From positions 1 through 64,000 of the forward strand of contig NZ_SCMX01000009.1 of NCBI RefSeq assembly GCF_005503625.1: DNA of 64,000 nt, read 5' to 3'. The stretch is from Cupriavidus sp. 2SB (lineage in GTDB: Bacteria; Pseudomonadota; Gammaproteobacteria; Burkholderiales; Burkholderiaceae). The notes under the pieces are model-generated. The model was not told the origin of the DNA, searched no databases, and saw only the letters and a program-made list of their open reading frames with translations. Positions within the stretch are counted from its first letter, which is position 1, and every line of letters starts with the position of its first letter. The position numbers and the translations under genes were made by a program. This document shows, in pieces, positions 32,882 to 42,288 of the stretch.

Positions 32882-33194
32882 ATACCGTTGGTTCGCCCGC
32901 TGGGGCCGCAGCCTGCTGCATGCAGGTCCCGGTCTCACGGAAACATCAAAGTGCCTTGCGCAACACCCGGCGCCCGCGCTAGCCACCGCGTGGGATGTGT
33001 GCCGCTTCGGGACCGTTCGGACCATGCTGTCAGTGCACGTGACCGGAAAAGCCCGGGGAAGCAAACCTGCTAATATACCGAACTTCGGTTTCCGGGGTTG
33101 CCCGGCGCCAGACGTCCGGCCGAGGCAACTTCCCTGCGCGGGCGCTTGTCGAAGCGGCGCCACCGACCGAGTCAGAATTCCACAAACGACCGCA
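32882..33194. other. Divergent intergenic region between uvrA and the MFS gene
   Basis: These 313 bp must hold the promoters for uvrA (-) and the MFS gene (+). The short palindrome CCTGC-TGCAT-GCAGG (32912-32926) is the only clear structure. No LexA box of the form CTGT-N8-ACAG was found, nor any coding signal in the open frames that cross it. Confidence 0.5.
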
Positions 33195-34472
33195 ATGCCG
33201 TCGATCCCGCCTTCCTCTCAAGCCGCAACCCTCGCCGACGCGTCCGCCCATACGGAACCCGTGGCGCCCGTGCGCGACCGCATGACGCGCAGCGAGATGC
33301 GTGCCAGTCTCTCGCTGGCCAGCATATTTGCCTTGCGCATGCTGGGCCTGTTCCTGATCCTGCCTGTCTTTGCCGAATTTGCACGCACGCTGCCGGACGG
33401 CCATGACGCCCAGCGCGTGGGGATCGCCATGGGCATCTATGGGCTGATGCAGGCGTTCCTGCATATCCCGCTGGGCTGGCTGTCCGACCGCATCGGCCGC
33501 AAGCCCGTGATGGTGGCGGGCCTGCTGCTGTTCGTGGCTGGCGCCGTGGTAGCTGCGATGTCCGATACGCTGACCGGTATCACCATTGGCCGTGCCATGC
33601 AGGGCATGGGCGCCATCTCGGCGGCGATCACCGCATGCATCGCCGACCTCACACGCGAGAGGCATCGCACCAAGGCCATGGCGATGGTGGGCGGCAGCAT
33701 CGGCCTGACCTTTGCGCTGTCGCTGGTCATTGCGTCGCCGCTGCTGCACAGCATCGGGATGTCGGGCATCTTCGGGTTGATGGCCGTGCTCGGTGTGCTG
33801 GCAATCCTGGTCACGCTCTTCATCGTGCCGACGCCTCCGGCGCCGCATCCGGTGCGGCTGCCGTTCCGCACCGTGTTGCTCAATCCCGACCTGATCCGCA
33901 TGAATGTTGGCGTGCTGGCGCTGCATGCGAGCCAGGTGGCGATGTTCATGGTGGTGCCGGCCATGCTCAGCGACGCAGGCATGCCGCTGGACCAGCACTG
34001 GAAGATCTACCTGCCCGTGGTGCTGGTTTCGTTCCTGCTGATGCTCGGGCCGATGATGGCCGCCGAACGCTACGGCAAGATCCGGCCGGTACTGCTGGCA
34101 TCCGTCGCACTGATGACGGCCGTGCAGTTGCTGTTCGCCACGGTACACGGTCTCTGGGCGATCAGTGGTGTGCTGCTGCTGTTCTTTGTCGCATTCAACG
34201 TACTGGAGGCGATGCAGCCTTCGCTGGTGTCGCGCTATGCCGCCGCCAGCCGGGGCGCCGCGCTCGGCGTCTACAACACCACGCAGGCGCTGGGCCTGGC
34301 CCTGGGCGGGGTAGCCGGTGGCTGGCTGCTCCAGCACGAAGGCCGTCCGGCGGTGTTCGTCGGCTGCGCCGCGGTACTTTTGGTCTGGCTTATAATCGCG
34401 TGGAGCATGAAGGCGCCACCCGCCCGCGCAGGCGCGGACAAGGCCGGCGATGCCGCGAGCGCCACGGTCTGA
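33195..34472 (+). CDS. MFS transporter
   Basis: This 425-residue major facilitator protein has ~12 membrane segments and a 35-residue hydrophilic N-terminus. The MFS motif between TM2 and TM3 is [13 protein letters not shown]. The TM4-5 and C-terminal segments ([22 protein letters not shown]) resemble the YajR/drug-exporter branch, but there is no YajR C-terminal domain. The substrate is unknown. It lies between uvrA and ssb, an order I recall in Burkholderiales. Confidence 0.88.
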   Translation: MPSIPPSSQAATLADASAHTEPVAPVRDRMTRSEMRASLSLASIFALRMLGLFLILPVFAEFARTLPDGHDAQRVGIAMGIYGLMQAFLHIPLGWLSDRIGRKPVMVAGLLLFVAGAVVAAMSDTLTGITIGRAMQGMGAISAAITACIADLTRERHRTKAMAMVGGSIGLTFALSLVIASPLLHSIGMSGIFGLMAVLGVLAILVTLFIVPTPPAPHPVRLPFRTVLLNPDLIRMNVGVLALHASQVAMFMVVPAMLSDAGMPLDQHWKIYLPVVLVSFLLMLGPMMAAERYGKIRPVLLASVALMTAVQLLFATVHGLWAISGVLLLFFVAFNVLEAMQPSLVSRYAAASRGAALGVYNTTQALGLALGGVAGGWLLQHEGRPAVFVGCAAVLLVWLIIAWSMKAPPARAGADKAGDAASATV

Positions 34473-34691
34473 AATCCCCTGGCGTTGCGGCTCGGACACA
34501 ACATTTGACGTTTCCGCATCACGCCGACACGTTTTTCCGTAGTATCGGCTGTAGCATTCGACACGCGCCCGACGGAGCTTCCGAACGGCGCGTGATGTCG
34601 TTTACGGTCTGGCGGATATTTTTCGCGAACCACACTTTCGCTTTACGTTTAACGCCGCGCTGAAAGGGCGCGGTCCCTGGAGAAATTCAAC

Positions 34692-35258
34692 ATGGCATCG
34701 GTCAACAAAGTGATCCTCGTCGGCAACCTCGGCGCCGACCCTGAAACGCGTTACATGCCCAGCGGCGATGCCGTGACCAATATCCGGCTGGCGACGACCG
34801 ATCGCTACAAGGACAAGCAGAGCAACGAGTTCAAGGAAGCCACCGAGTGGCACCGCATCGCGTTCTTCGGCAAGCTGGCCGAAATCGCGGGCCAGTACCT
34901 GCGCAAGGGTTCGTCGGTCTATATCGAAGGCCGCATCCGCACGCGCAAGTGGCAGGACCAGTCGGGCCAGGACAAATACAGCACCGAAATCGTCGCCGAC
35001 CAGATGCAGATGCTGGGTGGCCGCGGCCAGGGTGGCGGCGGTGAAGAAGGTGGCGGCGGCTACGGTGGTGGTGCCGGCGCGGGCGGTGGCGGCGGTGGCT
35101 ACAGCCGCGAATCGCAAGGCGGCGGTGGCGGCTACGGCGGTGGCCGTGCCCAGGGCGGCGGCCAGGGTGGTCAAGGCGGCCAGCAGGGCGGTCAGCGCCG
35201 CCAGCAGCAGGCACCCTCGAACGGTTTCGAGGATATGGATGACGACATTCCGTTCTGA
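34692..35258 (+). CDS. ssb: Single-stranded DNA-binding protein
   Basis: SSB coats single-stranded DNA in replication and repair. The 188-residue product has an N-terminal OB fold ([21 protein letters not shown] ... [21 protein letters not shown]), a long Gly/Gln-rich flexible linker (residues ~112-175), and the acidic partner-binding tip DDDIPF. GGAG lies 9 bp before the ATG. Confidence 0.98.
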   Translation: MASVNKVILVGNLGADPETRYMPSGDAVTNIRLATTDRYKDKQSNEFKEATEWHRIAFFGKLAEIAGQYLRKGSSVYIEGRIRTRKWQDQSGQDKYSTEIVADQMQMLGGRGQGGGGEEGGGGYGGGAGAGGGGGGYSRESQGGGGGYGGGRAQGGGQGGQGGQQGGQRRQQQAPSNGFEDMDDDIPF

Positions 35259-35294
35259 GATGCACCTCTCTGACAGTAGAGAGTAAAAGTATGC

Positions 35295-35326
35295 AAGGCC
35301 CTCTTCACGGAGGGCCTTTTGTTTTT
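35295..35326. terminator. Terminator of ssb
   Basis: AAGGCCCTC and GAGGGCCTT pair around TTCACG, with T-runs after the right arm. It serves ssb (+), and the A-containing left flank may also serve the convergent LysR gene. Confidence 0.85.
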
Positions 35327-35330
35327 CTGG

Positions 35331-36326
35331 CTAGCTGGCGGTGTCCCTGGTCGGCTGTACTGCTAGCGGCTGCGGCTCTGATTGGGCGACCAGTGCAAGC
35401 GCATGGCGGCTCGACGGCTTTACGTTGTCGAGCGGCCCATCCAGATGGCACACCGTACCCACCCAATCCACAAAAGCCCGCAACGCCGGGGTCAGTTTCT
35501 GCCGCGAGAAGATCACTGACAGAAGCGGTGGCGGGGGGCGGAAATCGGCAAGGATTTCGCACAGTTCGCCGCCTTCGATATAGGGGGCGGCCAGGATGGA
35601 TGGAACTTGAACAATGCCGAGGCCGAGCAGTGCGCTATGCAGATGCGCGTCGCTGAAGTCGGTAGCTAGCCGCGATGGCACGCGAACCACGCGGGTGCTG
35701 CCGTCGAAGGTGAACGTCAGCCCAAATTGCGACATGGATTCGCGCTTCGCCCAGTTCACCGCGACATGGTGTTGCAGGCTGCCGGGATTCGATGGAGAAC
35801 CGTAGCGGGCGAGATATGCAGGACTGGCGACCGTGATGTACGGGTAGGGGCCCAGGCGGCGGGCGATCAGTGAGGAATCTTCGAGTTCGCCGATGCGAAA
35901 TGCGCAGTCGATGCCGTCCTGCACCATGTCCACGCGGTCTTCGCCGAAACGGACGACGAGTTCGATATCGGGATGCTGCGCGTGGAAGCGGTCCAGTGCC
36001 GGCAGGATGAGGCACCGTCCGACGGAGTCTGGCATGACAATCCGCAGTCTTCCATGTGGGCCCCGCGCCGGGTTCCGAAAACCCGCTTCGGCGGTGTGGA
36101 CGGCATCGAGAATATTGATGCAGTGCCCGTAGTAGGTGGCACCGATGCTCGTCAGGCGGAGGCTTCGGGTGGAGCGATGGATGAGCTGGACTGCGAAATG
36201 TTCTTCGAGCTCCTGGATGATGCGGGTCACGGCCCCACGAGACATACCCAGGGAATCGGCGGCGCGACCGAAACTTCCGGCGTCGACGATTCGTGTGAAG
36301 ACAGACATGGCACGGAGTCGATCCAT
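35331..36326 (-). CDS. LysR-family transcriptional regulator
   Basis: This 331-residue LTTR has the N-terminal winged helix-turn-helix (MDRLRAMSVFTRIVDAGSFG ... GMSRGAVTRIIQELE) and a periplasmic-binding-like effector domain from ~residue 90. It belongs to the large AaeR/DmlR-type subgroup. It converges on ssb, and its only same-strand neighbour is the fliD pair 160 bp upstream, so the target is not obvious. The ATG at 36326 is preferred to an upstream in-frame codon at 36368. Confidence 0.9.
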   Translation of the reverse strand: MDRLRAMSVFTRIVDAGSFGRAADSLGMSRGAVTRIIQELEEHFAVQLIHRSTRSLRLTSIGATYYGHCINILDAVHTAEAGFRNPARGPHGRLRIVMPDSVGRCLILPALDRFHAQHPDIELVVRFGEDRVDMVQDGIDCAFRIGELEDSSLIARRLGPYPYITVASPAYLARYGSPSNPGSLQHHVAVNWAKRESMSQFGLTFTFDGSTRVVRVPSRLATDFSDAHLHSALLGLGIVQVPSILAAPYIEGGELCEILADFRPPPPLLSVIFSRQKLTPALRAFVDWVGTVCHLDGPLDNVKPSSRHALALVAQSEPQPLAVQPTRDTAS

Positions 36327-36485
36327 GCAGAAGTACTCCTCTCGTGGCGGCGGGCGCGATCTCGACAAGAGGTGCGAAATTACGTTCTTGCGCCGCCGGG
36401 CACAAGCCGCAGCCGGGACGCACTGAGTCGCGCAAAAAGAAACAGTGCGTGCACTCCTGGGTCCCGGGTGCGTGGAGGGTGTGGG

Positions 36486-37901
36486 CTACTTGCCGCGGTT
36501 GCCGTTCAGCGCCGCGAACTGCTCCGTCAGGTAGGTCTTGGTTTTGTCCAGCCGCGACACCAGCAGGTCCAGTTGCGTGAACTGCGCGCGGTAGCGATCC
36601 ATCACCACGTCGATGCGATCCGCGGTGGCGGCGTACTTGTCTTCCAGGCCCTTCAGCGTGTCGGTGATGCCGCTGGTGGCCGCATCGAGTGCGCCGCCCT
36701 TGTTGTTCAGGCCATCCACATAGTCCGTGATGGTCTTGCCCATGCCGCTGGTGCCGTCCACGCCCGTAAAAAACGAGGTCAGGGCCTTGAAGTTGGTCGA
36801 CAAGGCCGTCTTGAGCTTGTCGTCGTTGACTTCGAGCTTGCCAGCGTTGTCGGTGCCGACGTTGAACTCGATGCCGAAATTCGACAGCGTATTCATGCCG
36901 CCGGCGCCATCGGGCAGGGCCGTGTTCAACATCGAACGCATGCTTGCCATGATGTTGCGCAGCGTGTTGTCGCCATTGAGTGCGGCCTTGGTGCCGGACT
37001 CCGTGTCGTACGCAGTCAGCGTCTTGGCGGCCGACAGCACATTGTTGTAGGCGGTGACAAAGCCTTTCACGGCGGCGGTGATCGCGCTGTCGTCGCGGGT
37101 CACGGCCATCGTGGTCGTGCCGATGGACCTGATGGTCATCGTGATGCCCTGCGCGGCTTCCTCGACGGTGTTGCTCTGGCTGACGACTTCGGTGCCGTTG
37201 ATGGTCATCCTGGTGTCGGAAGCCTTGACCGTCTCCCTGATGCCATTGGCCTGCGTGGCCTGCGTCGGGTCGAAGTTGACGATGTCGCCTACGGCCGCAT
37301 CACTGGCGGTGACCTTCATCTGTGACTTCGTGCCGGTCTTCTCCGAAGTCAGCACCAGTCGATACGGCGTGCCGCTGCCATCGTTGACGATGCTGGCGCT
37401 GACGCCTACACCGGCCTTGTTGATCGAGTCGCGGATGCCTTGCAGGGACGTGTCCGAGACGAGCGTCACGGTCTTGGTGGACGACGGCGTGCCGCCCGTT
37501 GCCAGGTCTGCACCGAAATCGAAGGTAATGCTGCCTCCACCGATGGCAGCCTTCTGATCCGTGACGGCCTTCGTCACCAGCGACTGGGCCGCGGCCACGG
37601 AGGTGACGTTGATGTTGTAGCTGCCAGCGACGGCGCTGGAATTAGCGGCGGCGGTCAGCACGCTCTCGCTCGCCACGTACGGCTTTACGGCGGCAAACGT
37701 CGAGGCGCTGGCCAGCGTCTTGGCGGCGGCTGAGTAGGCGTCGAGCACGCTCTTGATCGTGCCGTAGCCGGACAGCCTGGCCTGGAAACTCTTGGCCTGG
37801 TTGTTGATCGCGGTGAGCTGGATTTTTTCGTTGGCCTCGATCTTGTCGAGCAGGTCTGCCAACTGGAGATTGGAGCCGATGCCAATGGAGGAGATTGCCA
37901 T
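36486..37901 (-). CDS. fliD: Flagellar filament cap protein FliD
   Basis: FliD (HAP2) caps the growing flagellar filament and folds arriving flagellin. The 471-residue product has the coiled D0/D1 N-terminus (SSIGIGSNLQLADLLDKIEA), central beta-rich D2/D3 domains with flagellin-IN-like segments (residues ~95-270), and the returning D1/D0 ending YRAQFTQLDLLVSRLDKTKT then YLTEQFAALNG. No fliS, fliT, fliC or other flagellar gene is in the window. It lies 33 bp downstream of a shorter FliD-like gene on the same strand. Confidence 0.85.
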   Translation of the reverse strand: MAISSIGIGSNLQLADLLDKIEANEKIQLTAINNQAKSFQARLSGYGTIKSVLDAYSAAAKTLASASTFAAVKPYVASESVLTAAANSSAVAGSYNINVTSVAAAQSLVTKAVTDQKAAIGGGSITFDFGADLATGGTPSSTKTVTLVSDTSLQGIRDSINKAGVGVSASIVNDGSGTPYRLVLTSEKTGTKSQMKVTASDAAVGDIVNFDPTQATQANGIRETVKASDTRMTINGTEVVSQSNTVEEAAQGITMTIRSIGTTTMAVTRDDSAITAAVKGFVTAYNNVLSAAKTLTAYDTESGTKAALNGDNTLRNIMASMRSMLNTALPDGAGGMNTLSNFGIEFNVGTDNAGKLEVNDDKLKTALSTNFKALTSFFTGVDGTSGMGKTITDYVDGLNNKGGALDAATSGITDTLKGLEDKYAATADRIDVVMDRYRAQFTQLDLLVSRLDKTKTYLTEQFAALNGNRGK

Positions 37902-37934
37902 GTTCTTATGTGTTGTTAAGACTGCGATCGGCGA

Positions 37935-38720
37935 TCAGCCGCCCAGCAATGCCAGTTGATCGGAGAAGAAACTGTTCGCCGCGTTGCTTCCGTTGATCAG
38001 CATGTCGAGCCGGGTGTACTGAATGCGATAGGTCTCCATCACTGCGGCTGCCCTGGTCACCTCGTCGGACTGGCGTCCTGCAAGGTCTCGAAGATCGGCC
38101 CCGATCTGCCCAGTTGCCTTGCTGAGGGCGCCACCGGGCTTGGTCAGTGCCGTCACCGCGTCGGAGACCGCCTTGGCAAGACCTTCGTTGCCCTTGCCGT
38201 CGCCTTGCAGCAGGTCTTTGACGGCCTTCGGATCATCCTTCAGTGCCTGCTCGAACTTTGCGCTATCGAGCTTCAAGTCGCCGTTGCTGTCGAAGGACAG
38301 GCCGATGCTGCTGGCATCGACATCGCGGAACGCCCCCTGCAGCGAAGTCGATATCGCCCTGAGCGCGGCGTCACCCGTGAGGGCGCCCGGTGTCGCGCCC
38401 GGTCCGATGCCAGTCTGGTTGCCAATCTCGCTACGTACGGCGTTGAAGGTTTCAACGAGCTTCTTTACCGCAGCCAGGGCGGAGGAATCTTCTCCGTCCG
38501 CCGGTGCCTTGATATCGCTGAGCTTTGCGATGGCATTGGCTGCACCGGCCAGATCGTCCAGGCGGCCTCGGACCTTTGCGTAGGCCGACAGCTTGCTGTT
38601 GTAGGAGTTCGCCTGCTGATCGTAGAGGCTCAGTCGTGACGTAACGCTTCTGCCCTTTGCCGCGAAAGCTTGATTCAGGTCGATGCCGGCGGCGTAACCC
38701 AGTGTGGTGACAGAACTCAT
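37935..38720 (-). CDS. Short FliD-like protein lacking the central domains
   Basis: This 261-residue protein has FliD-like ends. Residues 1-66 resemble the D0/D1 N-terminus (Gly-Ile-Asp-Leu, then a Ser/Lys-rich coiled segment). Residues ~79 onward match D1 C-terminal (AALAAVKKLVETFNAV, against AAVKGFVTAYNNV in the larger FliD), ending METYRIQYTRLDMLI and then FFSDQLALLGG. The ~190 residues of D2/D3 are replaced by a short linker (KAPADGEDSS). There is no frameshift, so it looks like an intact gene for a minimal cap-like protein. It is first in a two-gene unit with fliD. Confidence 0.7.
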   Translation of the reverse strand: MSSVTTLGYAAGIDLNQAFAAKGRSVTSRLSLYDQQANSYNSKLSAYAKVRGRLDDLAGAANAIAKLSDIKAPADGEDSSALAAVKKLVETFNAVRSEIGNQTGIGPGATPGALTGDAALRAISTSLQGAFRDVDASSIGLSFDSNGDLKLDSAKFEQALKDDPKAVKDLLQGDGKGNEGLAKAVSDAVTALTKPGGALSKATGQIGADLRDLAGRQSDEVTRAAAVMETYRIQYTRLDMLINGSNAANSFFSDQLALLGG

Positions 38721-38774
38721 CGCTGTTAGTCCGAGAAGTAGATACGGAGGCTAACGACTGGCGGGCGATGGTTA

Positions 38775-38795
38775 ATTATTCGAGAAGAGAATAAT
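38775..38795. promoter_or_regulatory. 21-bp inverted repeat between the FliD pair and sulP
   Basis: ATTATTC and GAATAAT are perfect 7-bp arms around a 7-nt spacer, in the AT-rich 195 bp between divergent units. It is a plausible operator. I found no good sigma-28 promoter (TAAA-N15-GCCGATAA) for the FliD pair. Confidence 0.45.
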
Positions 38796-38915
38796 GACTT
38801 TTGCGTAAATCCGAAAAAGCAGGAAGCGAAATCTACTGGGCCGTAAGGCCAATGCCATTCCCGCGCCTTGGGTCCTATGCTGTAATCAGCGCTTTCTTCC
38901 GGCTTCCACCGATTT

Positions 38916-40649
38916 ATGGCATCGAACCCTTCCACCACTCGCGATGCGCCCGCTTCGCAATGGCTGCGCTGGCTTCCGGGCCTTGCCACGCTCAGGCAAT
39001 ACGAGCCGGGCTGGCTGCCCAGGGACATCGCCGCCGGACTCGTGCTGACCACGATGCTGGTGCCGGTGGGCATTGCCTATGCCGAGGCATCGGGCGTACC
39101 CGGCGTGTACGGGCTCTATGCCACGATCATTCCGCTGCTGGCGTACGCGATGTTCGGTCCGAGCCGCATTCTGGTGCTCGGTCCCGACTCCGCATTGGCG
39201 GCGCCAATCCTGGCGGTGGTCATCGCGTCATCGGCAGGAGATCCGGCGCGTGCCGTGGCCACGGCGAGCCTGATGGCGATTGTGGCGGGGCTGTTCTGTG
39301 TCGTGCTTGGCCTGCTGCGGCTCGGCTTTATCACCGAGCTGCTGTCGAAGCCGATTCGCTACGGCTACATGAACGGCATTGCGCTGACCGTGCTGGTCAG
39401 CCAGTTGCCCAAGCTGTTCGCCATTTCGATTGACGATGCGGGGCCATTGCGCGAACTGTGGCAACTGGGGCAGGCGATTGCCGATGGCGAGACGCACGCC
39501 TACAGCCTGCTGGTCGGTCTCGGCACGTTGCTGCTGATTCTGTTGCTCAAGCGATACGAGCGCGTGCCGGGCATCCTGATCGCCGTCATTGTCGCCACGG
39601 TGGCGGTGACGGTCCTGCGGCTCGACGATGCGGGTGTGAAGGTGCTGGGCGAGATTCCGCAGGGTTTGCCGGGGTTCGCGATTCCGTGGCTGGGCAGTGC
39701 GGATTACGTGCGCATCGTGCTGGGCGGCTGCGCCGTGGCGATGATTGCCTTTGCGGATACCAGCGTACTGTCGCGCACCTTTGCGGCGCGCTCGCATACG
39801 CGCGTCGATCCGAACCAGGAAATGGTCGGACTCGGCGTGGCAAATCTTGCAGCGGGATTCTTTCAGGGCTTTCCGATCAGCAGCAGCGCATCGCGCACGC
39901 CGGTGGCCGAGGCAGCCGGGGCGCGGACGCAATTGACTGGTGTGGTCGGCGCCATCGCCGTGGCCGCACTGTTGCTGTTCGCACCGAACCTGCTGCGCAA
40001 CCTGCCCAACAGCGCGCTGGCCGCGGTGGTGATCGCCGCCGCGCTGGGCCTGTTCGAATTCAAGGACCTCAAGCGCATCTATCGCATCCAGCAATGGGAG
40101 TTCTGGCTGTCGATGCTGTGCTTCGTGGCGGTGGCGGTCTTCGGTGCGATTCCGGGCATCTGCCTGGCCGTAGTACTCGCCATCATCGAATTCCTGTGGG
40201 ACGGCTGGCGTCCGCACTTCGCGGTGCTGGGCCGCGTCCCCGGTCTGCGCGGCTACCACGATTTGAAACGCTATCCGCAAGCTGCGCTGATCGATGGACT
40301 CGTACTGTTTCGATGGGATGCGCCGCTGTTCTTCGCCAATGCCGAACTGTTCCAGCAACGGCTGACCGAGGCGGTGGAGGCAGCACCCTCGCCGGTGCGA
40401 CGCGTGGTGGTGGCAGCGGAGCCGGTCACGAGCGTCGATGTCACATCGGCGGACATGCTGCGCGAACTGAGCCACGCGCTACAGGCACAAGGCATCGCAC
40501 TGCACTTCGCCGAAATGAAAGACCCCGTGCGCGACAAGCTGCGACGCTTCGAACTGACTGAAATCTTCGGCAACGACCGCTTCCATCCAACGATCGGCAG
40601 TGCGGTGGATGATTACTTGACGAGTCTGGGGGTGGTGCTGGAGGAGTAG
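38916..40649 (+). CDS. SulP family inorganic anion transporter with STAS domain
   Basis: This 577-residue SLC26/SulP protein has ~12 membrane segments (residues ~30-425) with the family stretch GLVLTTMLVPVGIAYAEASG and FQGFPISSSASRTPV. A C-terminal STAS domain (residues ~450-560) has VVVAAEPVTSVDVTSADML. SulP members carry sulfate, bicarbonate or dicarboxylates, usually with protons or Na+; the substrate is not deducible here. Its last 37 bp overlap the 3' end of the convergent IclR gene. Confidence 0.92.
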   Translation: MASNPSTTRDAPASQWLRWLPGLATLRQYEPGWLPRDIAAGLVLTTMLVPVGIAYAEASGVPGVYGLYATIIPLLAYAMFGPSRILVLGPDSALAAPILAVVIASSAGDPARAVATASLMAIVAGLFCVVLGLLRLGFITELLSKPIRYGYMNGIALTVLVSQLPKLFAISIDDAGPLRELWQLGQAIADGETHAYSLLVGLGTLLLILLLKRYERVPGILIAVIVATVAVTVLRLDDAGVKVLGEIPQGLPGFAIPWLGSADYVRIVLGGCAVAMIAFADTSVLSRTFAARSHTRVDPNQEMVGLGVANLAAGFFQGFPISSSASRTPVAEAAGARTQLTGVVGAIAVAALLLFAPNLLRNLPNSALAAVVIAAALGLFEFKDLKRIYRIQQWEFWLSMLCFVAVAVFGAIPGICLAVVLAIIEFLWDGWRPHFAVLGRVPGLRGYHDLKRYPQAALIDGLVLFRWDAPLFFANAELFQQRLTEAVEAAPSPVRRVVVAAEPVTSVDVTSADMLRELSHALQAQGIALHFAEMKDPVRDKLRRFELTEIFGNDRFHPTIGSAVDDYLTSLGVVLEE

Positions 40650-41419
40650 GCCCCAAACCGCCACGACAATCTTGCCGCCGCCTGCTTCACCACCTCTGCC
40701 ACATCGCTGTCCAGCGCGCTGTCAAAGCTGCCGCTGCTGCCCATCACTGCAATGACGAGTGCCAGCGCGCCGGTGTGATCGAAGACCGGCGCGGCAAGGG
40801 TGTCGATGCCGGGTACGGGGCGGCTGATGGCGTGGTCGATGCCTGACTTGCGGATGGTTTGCCAGCGCGAAACGAGATCGGCACGTGCCGGTACGGAAGC
40901 ACTGGCCATGCGGATCGCGTCCAGCTTCAGCGCATCGTCGCGGACATCGTCGGGAAGGTGTGCAGCGAAAGTGCGGCCGATGGCAGTGTGAACCATTGAC
41001 AGCACCGTGCCGACGCGCAGGCTGACGTGCTGCGGACGTGACGATTCCTCGAGGCGGATCACGGTGGGACCGAGGGGACCGAAGACGGCCATCGCTACAG
41101 ATAGCCCGGTGGCTTGTGCAAGGGCGATGATTTCCGGTTCGGCTTCGCGTGTTGGCGAGAGACGCTGCAGCGCGACGAGTCCGAGTTCGAGCGCGAGCAC
41201 GCCAGCTTCGAAATCGCCATCGGCATTGCGGCAGAGCAGGCCGATCTTCTGCAGGCTCACCAGATGCGGGAAGGCCTTCGCTGGTGCCATGTCGGCGGCG
41301 CGTGCGAGTTCGCCCAGCGAGAGCGGTCGGCCTGCGTCTGCCAGTGCATCGAGCAACTGGCCGGTGTTGTCGAGCGACTGGATGCCGCGCTGCGGTTTGT
41401 GATCGGCGTGATCGCTCAT
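40613..41419 (-). CDS. IclR-family regulator, second of a tandem pair
   Basis: This 268-residue IclR protein has the N-terminal winged helix (IQSLDNTGQLLDALADAGRP, then LSLGELARAADMAPAKAFPH) and the C-terminal effector domain (VSLRVGTVLSMVHTAIGRTFAAHL ... SGIDHAISRPVPGIDTLAAPVF). Its ATG overlaps the stop of the upstream iclR gene by 4 bp (ATGA), so the two are translationally coupled. With its paralogue it probably controls the divergent MBL/FAD-monooxygenase genes. The effector is unknown. Confidence 0.92.
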   Translation of the reverse strand: MSDHADHKPQRGIQSLDNTGQLLDALADAGRPLSLGELARAADMAPAKAFPHLVSLQKIGLLCRNADGDFEAGVLALELGLVALQRLSPTREAEPEIIALAQATGLSVAMAVFGPLGPTVIRLEESSRPQHVSLRVGTVLSMVHTAIGRTFAAHLPDDVRDDALKLDAIRMASASVPARADLVSRWQTIRKSGIDHAISRPVPGIDTLAAPVFDHTGALALVIAVMGSSGSFDSALDSDVAEVVKQAAARLSWRFGAYSSSTTPRLVK

Positions 41420-42195
41420 GCTGGCTCCAGCGTTTGCATCATCTCTTCGCGCGCCGCACGCATGGCGCGCGCCACGGGACCTTGCGCGTCCACATCGATG
41501 GTGCCGGTAGAGCCAATCGCGGTCAGCACCAGCCGCAATGTGCCATCCGCGCCGATCAGCGGCATCGCCAGGCTGCTCACAGCCGGGCTGGGCGCATCGA
41601 TGCTGTATTCCATCCCGCGCTCGCGGATGATGTCGAGCGACGCGGCGAAGTCGTGCAGTGCATCCGTCAATGCGGATGGTTGCTGGCTGCGCCAGATCGG
41701 CTGCCAGTGCGATGCCCGTTGGAACGCGCAGTAGACGCGGCCCGTCGCCGTGGCGGCCAGTGCCATGACTGTTCCCACATGAAGGTTCACGTGCAATGAC
41801 ATGCCGGCCGGTGCGTAATGGACGATGGTCGGCCCTTGCGCGGTTGGCAGGCTGATTGCCACGTTGCAACCGATGGTTGCCGCCAGCGCCTGCACGCGTG
41901 GCACGGCGGCGCGATAGGCGGGTTCGTGATCGAGATGAAGCATGCCGAGTCGCAGCGACAACGGCCCCGGCTCGTAGCGGCCATCGAGATGGTCACGCTT
42001 GATGAGACCGAGCCGAGTCAGGCTGACGAGGTAGGTATGCGCCTGCGCCGGTGCCATTTGCGCGGCAGCAGCCAGTTCGGCCAGCGACAAGGGGCGTCGT
42101 GCATCGGCCAGCGCTTGCAGCAGGCGGCCGCCAACTTCCACGCTCTGGATGCCGCGTTGGGTTTTGCCAGCAGGTTCGGCCGGGGAGCGTGCCAT
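41416..42195 (-). CDS. IclR-family regulator, first of a tandem pair
   Basis: This ~259-residue IclR protein has the same architecture as the next gene (IQSVEVGGRLLQALADARRP, then LSLAELAAAAQMAPAQAHTY) and clear paralogy with it. The effector domain shows LHVNLHVGTVMALAATATGRV and GMEYSIDAPSPAVSSLAMPL. Starts at 42195 (family-like length), 42258 (with GGAG six bases before) and 42288 are all possible. It diverges from the MBL-fold gene. Confidence 0.88.
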   Translation of the reverse strand: MARSPAEPAGKTQRGIQSVEVGGRLLQALADARRPLSLAELAAAAQMAPAQAHTYLVSLTRLGLIKRDHLDGRYEPGPLSLRLGMLHLDHEPAYRAAVPRVQALAATIGCNVAISLPTAQGPTIVHYAPAGMSLHVNLHVGTVMALAATATGRVYCAFQRASHWQPIWRSQQPSALTDALHDFAASLDIIRERGMEYSIDAPSPAVSSLAMPLIGADGTLRLVLTAIGSTGTIDVDAQGPVARAMRAAREEMMQTLEPA

Positions 42196-42288
42196 ACGTT
42201 CGGAAGGCGGGTTAGCGAAAGGTCCACATGGTAGCGCGAGGCGGCGCGGCAAGCGCATTGGCATCTCCGCCACGTAGGGGTTTGCCAT

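Noticed and set aside
32882-33194. LexA box in the uvrA promoter
   Set aside because: I looked for CTGT-N8-ACAG. The nearest palindrome (CCTGC-TGCAT-GCAGG) has the wrong spacing and half-sites.
35030-35205. G-rich tandem-looking repeat
   Set aside because: It is the Gly/Gln-rich linker of SSB, in frame and followed by the conserved DDDIPF tail. It is coding low-complexity sequence.
37935-38720. Short FliD-like gene as a pseudogene of fliD
   Set aside because: There is no stop or shift inside, both ends are kept, and the missing part is exactly the central domains. A functional short form is more likely than decay.
38721-38915. Sigma-28 (FliA) promoter for the FliD pair
   Set aside because: No TAAA-N15-GCCGATAA match on the minus strand of this intergenic region.
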